NCBI GenBank assembly: GCA_002410555.1
Contig: DHSR01000053.1
Span: 6,421 to 38,399, forward strand
Length of the DNA stretch: 31,979 nucleotides
Reading direction: 5' to 3'
Source: Bacteroidales bacterium UBA5281
GTDB taxonomy: Bacteria > Bacteroidota > Bacteroidia > Bacteroidales > Lentimicrobiaceae
A model generated the notes under the pieces. The model saw nothing but the letters and a program-made list of their open reading frames with translations, had not been told where the DNA came from and did no database searches. Positions 25,085 to 31,979 of this stretch are shown one piece after another; positions within the stretch are counted from its first letter, which is position 1, and each line of letters opens with the position of its first letter. Both the position numbers and the translations under genes were made by a program.

Positions 25085-28000
25085 ATGAAAAAATATTTCT
25101 GGTTATTTATTGTTGTGGCAGCAATTCTGCACCCTGGCACTCGGGGGTTCGGGCAGCAACAGGCATCCACTTTTACCCTTGACAAACAGCTCTACGGGCA
25201 ACAGGAGTACCGCGCCAGCCAATACATAGATATGATCAACGGTTTTGGGTACAAAGCAACTTCCCAAAGCGATGTTTTTCATGCTAAAATAGACCCGTTT
25301 ATGGTGTTTCCACCGGTGGGTGGGGAGATTGGGGGGCCGACTGCGGGGGACCAGGGGGTTGTAGGAAGTATTGCAGGAGTGTTTGATGTGAATGACTTAG
25401 GAGCAGGTATTTATACAGTACCAATTAATTTGCCACAAGGAATTGGCAACAATACACCACAGCTATCTTTAAACTATAACAGTATGGCTGGAAATGGCAT
25501 AATGGGAATAGGTTGGAATATTGGTGGAACTTCTGCAATAAGTAGGACCGGCAAAACTATTTATCATGATAGCTATGTAGAAGGAGTGAAATTTGATGCG
25601 AATGATAATTTTGTGTTCAATGGAAACAGAATGCTTCCTGTTAATAATAATACATACACCACCGAGGTAGAGGAGTTTACCAGAATTATAGTAAAGGGCA
25701 CAAATGCCTATGGTCCGATTTGGTTTGAAGCCAAAACAAAAGATGGCAGGATACTCCGATATGGGGAAACCCCGAATTCAAGGCAGAAATTAGAAGGAAC
25801 AGGAGCCACAATTACCTGGTATTTAAGTAGCACTGAAGATATTTCGGGAAATTTGATTAGTTATAACTATGAGTTAAAGGAAGGAAATTTATTATTGAAG
25901 ACCATCAGCTATGGTGGGAATAGTATTACTGAACAAGAGCACTTTTATAAGATTAATTTTAACTATACAGAATATAGGATAGACCCCTTCACCTCTTATA
26001 TAAATGGTACAGCATACACGACGAAATCCCTCCTGGATAGGATCAATGTGATTTACATCCCCAATAACAAAAATTTTCTTACTTATATATTGGAATATGA
26101 TATAGAGACGAGTATATTTAGCCGTTTGGCTAATATTAAAGTTTTTGATGAAGTTAATAAGACTGGATTTAATCCCACAACTATTGAATGGGGTGAAACA
26201 ACGGAGAGTTTTAACTTTGATGAAACCAATATTACAACAAGACCTGGATTTGAAAACAATTACACCTTGGGCGATTTTAATGGCGATGGCAAAACAGATA
26301 TATTAGTAGCATACTATGATAATGTTAATAAGAAGTTTGAGTCGTGGGCAATTTATTATCATAATGCCTCTGGTACTTCATACAATAAAATGGAAATGGG
26401 ACCTTTGGATGAAGAATATCAAGCAAGGTTTGCTTATTTTGAAGCAGGCGATTTTAATGGCGATGGAATAGATGATTTATTTAAGGTTACACATACTGTC
26501 AACGATCGCTTTAAAGGCAATTTTTTAATTTCAGATGGGAATAATAATTTTACGTATGTCGGTGTACTCCCAGTGGATTTGCTACCAGATCATTATATTA
26601 ATATAACGGATATGAATGGAAATGGAATAAACGAAATCCTGCTAGCTAATCAGTTGAATCCTAATCCAATGTTACCTTTTATTATAACTATATTTCGTTG
26701 TTTTGAACTGCATGAGATTGTTGGTCAAAATTACAGCGTTATAAATAGCTTATTTTCACAACCTCCTGTAACAAATGATGGCTATACATTTACACATTTT
26801 CGTGGAACTTATCAAATAAAACCGGGTGATTTTAACGGTGATGGAAGGACAGATTTATTGGTTAATATCCTGCCCGGTGAAAGCACCATACTTTGTTTAC
26901 ATCCCACAGAGCCAATATTAGTTGAATTAACTTCAACCAGATTTGATTTTCCGAATGAGAATCACCGGGTGTTTACTGGTGACTTTAATGGTGATGGTAT
27001 TACCGATATTCTAACTTATGATTATAAAGGTTCGCAACAATATAAGTGGAATTTATTTCATTTTGATGGAAAGAATTCATGGCAATCAGCATCTTGCCCC
27101 ATTACCTCTAATGGCGATCCTGAAGATGAAAATAATCAGCGGGTTATTTATACCACGGATATAAATGGCGACGGGAAAGCTGACATCATGGATATGCATT
27201 ATTGTTTCGCTAGTATCTACTATAGCACAGGTGATGGATTTAAAACTAAGGAAGTGGAATCTTTTACAAATATTAAACCATATAAAAGTAGTATTCATAA
27301 CTTTTTTGACTTTAATGGTGATGGTAAATCTGAATTATTTGTAAGAACTACCAATTTAGAATTCATGCACATCATGTCTTTTCATAAAAATGAGAAGAGT
27401 AATCTTGCTACTTCATTTACCAATGGTTTGGGTAAAAAAACTACAGTTAATTACTTGCCATTGACGGATGCACAGGTCTATGGAAAAGACTCCCAGGTTC
27501 AATTTCCACTATGTAATATCCAGCCTGCTGTTTATGTGGTTAAATCCCGCAAGGATGACATTGGCAATGCTCATGTAGTAACACAATTTTATAATTATAA
27601 TAATCTTTTAATACATAAGCAAGGGAAAGGACTGCTTGGCTTCAAGAGTAGATCAATCTTCGACAATCAAACCGAAATTAATAGTATAATTACAAATGAT
27701 ATATACATTTATAAGAATAAGTTCTATTTCCCATACCAGAAAAAAATTGAAATATACAACCAGCGAGGGCAGGTATTCTTAGAAACAACAAATAAATTCA
27801 ATCATATAGGATATTCAACATCCCCTTTGAGGTTTTTCCCCTATATGGAAAACTCCCATTCATTTGAAAGTGAAATTTCATTAAATGAATTTGTCAGGAC
27901 AACACGTTCAATTTTCAGTTATGATACGTATGGTAATTTGATTGCAAAAAAAATACTGGTTGACCCGGTAAAGAGAACTTCTTCTACTTCACATTCAGAG

Positions 28001-31000
28001 TATATGCATGAAACGAATACTACCATTACCCATAAAGAGCCTGATTCAATTAACTGGATTACTGGTTTACCCGAACAAATAAATGTCAAAGTAAGGTATC
28101 TTTCTGAAGTAAAAGATGAAGTAACCACAAATCTAACCTATTATGAAGCAGATGAAACCAACTTCACATTACTCAAAGAAAAAAATGTCTATCCCGGCAA
28201 TAATCTCACGGGTAACTTAACAACAAAACAATCTTATTTCTACGATGATTATGGAAATATGGATTCCACAGCAATTGATGCTCCTTTTTCGCAGCCACCT
28301 TTAGAGGCACGGTCTTCAGCCAGCAATTACAGTACGGTATATAAACATCGGTTTCCTACAACAACCTACAATGCAATGGAACAGGCTTCAACAGCCACTT
28401 ACGACCCTATGTATGGAACAATGAAAACTTTAACCGACCCCAATGGGCTTACTTCCCATTATGAATCCAATCCGCTTGGGAATTTCAAAGAAACAACTTC
28501 CCCCACAGGCATTAAAGCAATAACGGTAACCCGATGGGCAACCGGCCACCCTCATGCACCCACTGATGCACTTTACTATACCTGGCAACAATCTTCAGGT
28601 ACGCCTGAAGTCCTAGTTTTTTATAATAAAACCGGTGCGGAGCTTCGCACTGTGACTCTTGGTTTCGATGGTTCAGTATTATATATGAATAAAATATACA
28701 CGCCCCAAGGTCTGTTACATAAAGAGTCTTTGCCATACATACAAGGTTCTATACCTGCATACACCGAATATCTTTACGATGATTACAACCGGCTTGAAAC
28801 CATTATCTCACCCGATGGAACCACTACCACAACAACTTACGGCGCCAACGAAACTTCGGTTACCACAACCAACGAGGGCATATCCCGCACCACAACCAAG
28901 AAATTCAATGCCGCAGGATGGCTTATTGAAAGCACAGATAATAAAGGCAATGTGGTAAAAAATGAGTATTATTGCAATGGAAACCTAAGCAAAACATACA
29001 TCGTGGGGCAACCGGCTACAACAGTTTCGCTTGAATACGACGACAGGGGCAACCGCACCCTGCTGGACGACCCCAACTATGGCCAAATGACAAGCATTTA
29101 CAATGCCTTTGGCGAATTGGAACAGCAAACCAACCCGCGTGACGAAATAACATCTTATTCGTACAACAAACTTGGCCAAACCACTGTTGAAACAAGCATT
29201 GAAGGAACCACAACCTGGCTCTATTCAACCACGCCACGGCGGATTGGCACCCTGGAAAGCATAACCAAAAACAACCACCTGACAAATTATATTTACGATG
29301 ATTTCCTTAGGCCGAAATCCGTAACCAAAACAATTGCCGGTGAACCCTACACCACTAAATTCACCTATGATGAACTTGGCAGGCTGGAAACCACCACCCA
29401 CCCAACGGGCATTACTGTTAGCGAAGGTTATAACGACTGGGGTTTCCACGCGAGCGTTAAAATGAACCAAAATGCTTTGTGGAAAACCGAAGAGGTGAAC
29501 CCTTTAGGCATGATAACCCAATTTAAAACCGGGAACGGCCTGATTACCGACCAAACTTTCCATCCACTCAATATGCGCCTTCAAACGGTGAAAACCCTGA
29601 AACAGGGGAATGCCCCTATACAGAACTACGAGTATAGTTGGTTTGGCCTTGGAAATTTAAGGCACCGTAAAAAAGGCCCACTTACCGAGAGCTTTACCTA
29701 TGACGACCTTGACCGCCTTGATAAGATAAAGCTCAATGGTGTTCAAACAGGCAATCATGAATACGATACATATAATGGCGTTCAAGCCACGGCCTTAGGC
29801 AATATTACCAAAAAAAATAACGACGGCCGGGACATATTTAATGATGCAATTTATGGTGGAAGCAATGGCTTAATTACCTACGGCCCTCATGCGCTAAGCA
29901 TTGTTTCCACTTCAAATCCGGTGCTCACAGGGCCAGAACAAGTTATAACCTATAACGGTTACGATAAAGTTGACGCAATTACCGAAGGAATACACTCACT
30001 TCACATACAATACGGGCATCACAAGCAGCGTATTGCACAGCAATACACCAATGGATCCAATTCCATTGATAAAGTATGGGCAGGTGCTTGTGAATACATC
30101 ACCAAAAACGGGCAACTATACAAGCATACCTATCTCAGCGGGCCAATGGGGGTATTTGCCGTACACATCATCAATCCCAACGGTACAGAAGAAATAAACT
30201 ACATCCATAAGGATCACCTTGGCTCATGGAACACCATAACCGATAAAGATGGGAGCCTTTTGCAGGAATTAAGCTTTGATGCGTGGGGCAACAGAAGAGA
30301 TCCTGCTACCTGGAGAGCATTTTCGGGTACCGCCCCTGAAGCACTATTTGACCGTGGCTTTACAGGTCACGAGCATTTGTATGCCTTTAACCTGATAAAC
30401 ATGAACGGCCGGGTGTATGATCCTATTGTTGGTCGTATGCTTTCGCCGGATAACTTCATACAGGCGCCGGATTATACACAGAGTTTTAATAGGTATAGTT
30501 ATTGCTGGAATAACCCGCTAAAATATACTGACCCAACCGGCTATGAATTAGGAGTAGAAAATAGAAACAATTGGTTCTGGTGGGTATATAGGGGAGGTTC
30601 TTACTCTTCTCATGCAATTGGCCCTGGTAGTGGGAACCACTGGAGCGATGCTTTTCGTGATCAACATGGTGACTTTATGTTAATGAATTCCATGGCATAT
30701 AATAATAAATATGGTAGTGGGGCCTGGCAAAAAGCTTATGAAAATAGGTTTGTTCAACGAAATTCCATTTTTTCCGCCACAGGTCAGAATGCGGCTAACT
30801 TTTTAACATCAATCAATTCCATTTCCAGTGATAATTTGGCTCTATACTTTTACGAGAACATTTTTAACAAAAGAGTAGCGATTTTAGGCACAGAAAATCA
30901 GGACCCCCTTCTTGTGGGTAGCGATATAACTGGCTATACATCTTCTTTTGGCTATGGTGTATATACTGGTGATGCGGGTGGAGTTACTTCAAGCAGGAGT

Positions 31001-31405
31001 GTCTTAGGAGAAGAGGGAATGTCATCAAACGATAAAGTAAATATCGTTGCATTTGTTGTTGGATTACCATTTAGTTTAATGAAAAACATTACCAATATTC
31101 CTGGCGGCGACAAAGCTGTATCAAGAGCAATTGGTGGAATTGCCAGATATTTTAGTAATGCTACATTGGTGTATAATGCTGGTTATTACTATTTTTCTGA
31201 TGGCAAATTTTCCATTGGTGACGGAGCGCGATTGCTGTCAAATTTTGCATATTATACGCCCTATGTTGGTCAAATTTACGGCGCCATTGATGTAGGTTAT
31301 GGCATTGCAGGCTATTCGCTGACCGACCGTTTTGGCGATTGGATTGATTACCATTTGGGAAATTATCAGGATGTTAATAGAAGGTTTTTTATTCAACAAC
31401 GCTAA
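25085..31405 (+). CDS. SpvB/FG-GAP/RHS-repeat protein with variable C-terminal domain (putative polymorphic toxin)
   Basis: Protein of 2106 residues. A signal peptide (KKYFWLFIVVAAILHPG) is followed by a glycine-rich segment. The SpvB-type domain starts near residue 92 (LGAGIYTVPINLPQG ... MGIGWNIGG). Seven FG-GAP/VCBS-type repeats (GDFNGDGKTDILVA and variants) span about 395-745. A TcB-middle-like segment (SFTNGLGKKTTVNYLPLTD) is near 775. YD repeats run from about 1053 to 1700, and the RHS core (HKDHLGSWNTI ... GRVYDPIVGRMLSPDNFIQ ... NRYSYCWNNPLKYTDPTGYE) ends near 1820. This is the TcB/RHS cage plan in which the tip after DPTG is a variable effector. The last 286 residues match nothing I recognise, contain no cysteine, carry a hydrophobic stretch (VNIVAFVVGLPFSLM) and end in SLTDRFGDWIDYHLGNYQ. 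There is no T9SS sorting domain. A toxin role is inferred from architecture and the adjacent small membrane gene. Confidence 0.88.
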   Translation: MKKYFWLFIVVAAILHPGTRGFGQQQASTFTLDKQLYGQQEYRASQYIDMINGFGYKATSQSDVFHAKIDPFMVFPPVGGEIGGPTAGDQGVVGSIAGVFDVNDLGAGIYTVPINLPQGIGNNTPQLSLNYNSMAGNGIMGIGWNIGGTSAISRTGKTIYHDSYVEGVKFDANDNFVFNGNRMLPVNNNTYTTEVEEFTRIIVKGTNAYGPIWFEAKTKDGRILRYGETPNSRQKLEGTGATITWYLSSTEDISGNLISYNYELKEGNLLLKTISYGGNSITEQEHFYKINFNYTEYRIDPFTSYINGTAYTTKSLLDRINVIYIPNNKNFLTYILEYDIETSIFSRLANIKVFDEVNKTGFNPTTIEWGETTESFNFDETNITTRPGFENNYTLGDFNGDGKTDILVAYYDNVNKKFESWAIYYHNASGTSYNKMEMGPLDEEYQARFAYFEAGDFNGDGIDDLFKVTHTVNDRFKGNFLISDGNNNFTYVGVLPVDLLPDHYINITDMNGNGINEILLANQLNPNPMLPFIITIFRCFELHEIVGQNYSVINSLFSQPPVTNDGYTFTHFRGTYQIKPGDFNGDGRTDLLVNILPGESTILCLHPTEPILVELTSTRFDFPNENHRVFTGDFNGDGITDILTYDYKGSQQYKWNLFHFDGKNSWQSASCPITSNGDPEDENNQRVIYTTDINGDGKADIMDMHYCFASIYYSTGDGFKTKEVESFTNIKPYKSSIHNFFDFNGDGKSELFVRTTNLEFMHIMSFHKNEKSNLATSFTNGLGKKTTVNYLPLTDAQVYGKDSQVQFPLCNIQPAVYVVKSRKDDIGNAHVVTQFYNYNNLLIHKQGKGLLGFKSRSIFDNQTEINSIITNDIYIYKNKFYFPYQKKIEIYNQRGQVFLETTNKFNHIGYSTSPLRFFPYMENSHSFESEISLNEFVRTTRSIFSYDTYGNLIAKKILVDPVKRTSSTSHSEYMHETNTTITHKEPDSINWITGLPEQINVKVRYLSEVKDEVTTNLTYYEADETNFTLLKEKNVYPGNNLTGNLTTKQSYFYDDYGNMDSTAIDAPFSQPPLEARSSASNYSTVYKHRFPTTTYNAMEQASTATYDPMYGTMKTLTDPNGLTSHYESNPLGNFKETTSPTGIKAITVTRWATGHPHAPTDALYYTWQQSSGTPEVLVFYNKTGAELRTVTLGFDGSVLYMNKIYTPQGLLHKESLPYIQGSIPAYTEYLYDDYNRLETIISPDGTTTTTTYGANETSVTTTNEGISRTTTKKFNAAGWLIESTDNKGNVVKNEYYCNGNLSKTYIVGQPATTVSLEYDDRGNRTLLDDPNYGQMTSIYNAFGELEQQTNPRDEITSYSYNKLGQTTVETSIEGTTTWLYSTTPRRIGTLESITKNNHLTNYIYDDFLRPKSVTKTIAGEPYTTKFTYDELGRLETTTHPTGITVSEGYNDWGFHASVKMNQNALWKTEEVNPLGMITQFKTGNGLITDQTFHPLNMRLQTVKTLKQGNAPIQNYEYSWFGLGNLRHRKKGPLTESFTYDDLDRLDKIKLNGVQTGNHEYDTYNGVQATALGNITKKNNDGRDIFNDAIYGGSNGLITYGPHALSIVSTSNPVLTGPEQVITYNGYDKVDAITEGIHSLHIQYGHHKQRIAQQYTNGSNSIDKVWAGACEYITKNGQLYKHTYLSGPMGVFAVHIINPNGTEEINYIHKDHLGSWNTITDKDGSLLQELSFDAWGNRRDPATWRAFSGTAPEALFDRGFTGHEHLYAFNLINMNGRVYDPIVGRMLSPDNFIQAPDYTQSFNRYSYCWNNPLKYTDPTGYELGVENRNNWFWWVYRGGSYSSHAIGPGSGNHWSDAFRDQHGDFMLMNSMAYNNKYGSGAWQKAYENRFVQRNSIFSATGQNAANFLTSINSISSDNLALYFYENIFNKRVAILGTENQDPLLVGSDITGYTSSFGYGVYTGDAGGVTSSRSVLGEEGMSSNDKVNIVAFVVGLPFSLMKNITNIPGGDKAVSRAIGGIARYFSNATLVYNAGYYYFSDGKFSIGDGARLLSNFAYYTPYVGQIYGAIDVGYGIAGYSLTDRFGDWIDYHLGNYQDVNRRFFIQQR
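25318..25358 (+). other. G-run cluster, possible G-quadruplex in RHS 5' coding region
   Basis: Five G runs of 3, 4, 6, 5 and 5 bases (25318-25320, 25322-25325, 25331-25336, 25345-25349, 25354-25358) with loops of 1, 5, 8 and 4 bases lie on the coding strand, encoding GGEIGGPTAGDQGV. The glycine codons GGG used here are unusual beside the AT-rich sequence that follows directly. Confidence 0.5.
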
Positions 31406-31824
31406 TGAAAACTTTATTTACAAGGTTGATGTATCTGTACGATTACATGTACTATTGCTTAACGAAATGGTTTAAAAGGTTTTATCCTGAAGAACATACG
31501 CCATGGCAGGGCGATTCGATAGTATCGCTCTTACAGTTTTTTATTCTATTTGACATTTTTGGTACCTTTTATTTGGTTTTTTACTCTGCATCTGAGAGAA
31601 AATCCTCATTAAATATTGTAGTAATTATCCTTATAGTATTGGTGGTGATTAATACAGCATATAACCAATACAAGTATAGAAACAAATACAAGGAATACGA
31701 AGCCCGCTGGGCCAATTTGGATGAAAAGAGGAAAGATCGATTAGACTTAATTGTTTTATTGATGGCGGTTATTCCACTGATTTACTTGCCTATTTTAACC
31801 AATGTGGTTGATTTTACGAAATAA
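31405..31824 (+). CDS. Small three-helix membrane protein, putative immunity protein
   Basis: Protein of 139 residues with three likely membrane segments (residues about 38-60, 70-84 and 113-134), a basic aromatic N-terminus (YLYDYMYYCLTKWFKRF) and a charged loop (KYKEYEARWANLDEKRKDRLD) between helices 2 and 3. Its ATG overlaps the TAA of the RHS gene (TAATG), so it is translationally coupled to it. It is AT-rich like the RHS C-terminal segment. The position directly after an RHS variable tip is where immunity genes sit in polymorphic toxin loci, and a membrane location would suit protection against a membrane-acting toxin. No family was recognised; the immunity role is inference. Confidence 0.75.
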   Translation: MKTLFTRLMYLYDYMYYCLTKWFKRFYPEEHTPWQGDSIVSLLQFFILFDIFGTFYLVFYSASERKSSLNIVVIILIVLVVINTAYNQYKYRNKYKEYEARWANLDEKRKDRLDLIVLLMAVIPLIYLPILTNVVDFTK

Positions 31825-31943
31825 TAAAATCTCTTAAAAAACAATTACGAACTCTTGATAGTGGAATTTGACAACTGCCTTAGACAGTTTCAGCGAAGCT
31901 AATTTGCTTACAACTTGGCTCATTTCACCACACACAAAATCGC

Positions 31944-31951
31944 TACCTTTG
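31944..31951 (+). promoter_or_regulatory. Candidate -7 box near the window end
   Basis: TACCTTTG fits TAnnTTTG exactly and is followed by 28 bases without a start codon before the window ends. It may drive a gene outside the window. No TTTG -33 element at a normal distance is visible. Confidence 0.35.
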
Positions 31952-31979
31952 TTTTGCCGTAAGCCTCCGGCCAAGTGCA

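Noticed and set aside
31860..31979. A partial gene at the right edge
   Set aside because: Only a possible -7 box is visible and no start codon or coding pattern follows within the remaining bases.

Overview
The window looks like a contig from a Bacteroidota genome (probably Bacteroidales-like, perhaps a metagenome assembly; genus not determinable). Evidence: at least six secreted proteins end in type IX secretion (T9SS) type A C-terminal sorting domains, there is an S46 dipeptidyl-peptidase, genes lack clear Shine-Dalgarno sequences, and several TAnnTTTG boxes (the Bacteroidota -7 element) lie upstream of genes. No tRNA, rRNA, CRISPR array, transposase or integrase was seen. The first bases are a run of 17 C, probably a contig-end artefact.

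Layout. (1) 1-9380: T9SS cargo region. It holds a very large multidomain surface protein (42-5102, 5' end probably lost), a repeat-propeller protein (5161-7038), two tandem paralogues (7160-8158, 8210-9196) and a decayed sorting-domain remnant (9204-9380). Three of the sorting domains are almost interchangeable at the DNA level. (2) 9428-11533: a dCMP deaminase, a 488-base gap with a small palindromic insertion-like sequence, and a 2-Cys peroxiredoxin that converges through a shared terminator on a thioredoxin and a small DUF6952-like gene. (3) 11535-14023 (minus strand): MlaE-like permease, MlaF-like ATPase, CvpA-like membrane protein, thioredoxin and DUF6952-like protein, tightly packed as one probable operon. 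(4) 14259-18451 (plus): small lipoprotein, SprT-like metalloprotease-fold protein, mannose-1-phosphate guanylyltransferase and S46 dipeptidyl-peptidase, closed by a strong hairpin terminator. (5) 18562-20346: a MutS-type ATPase with predicted membrane segments. (6) 20933-31824: accessory region. A frame-disrupted secreted protein is followed by five same-strand genes: T9SS propeller protein, a YadA-head/tail-fibre-like protein, a 145-residue T9SS protein carrying one YD-like motif, a 2106-residue SpvB/FG-GAP/RHS protein with a unique AT-rich C-terminal tip, and a small three-helix membrane protein whose start codon overlaps the RHS stop codon.

The most interesting part is region 6. It has the architecture of a polymorphic toxin locus (conserved RHS cage, variable C-terminal domain, adjacent putative immunity gene) placed next to a fibre-like protein and a minimal T9SS-sorted protein. 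The RHS protein has a signal peptide but no sorting domain, so how it crosses the outer membrane is open. The role of the C-terminal domain and the immunity function are inferences from position and architecture, not recognised families.
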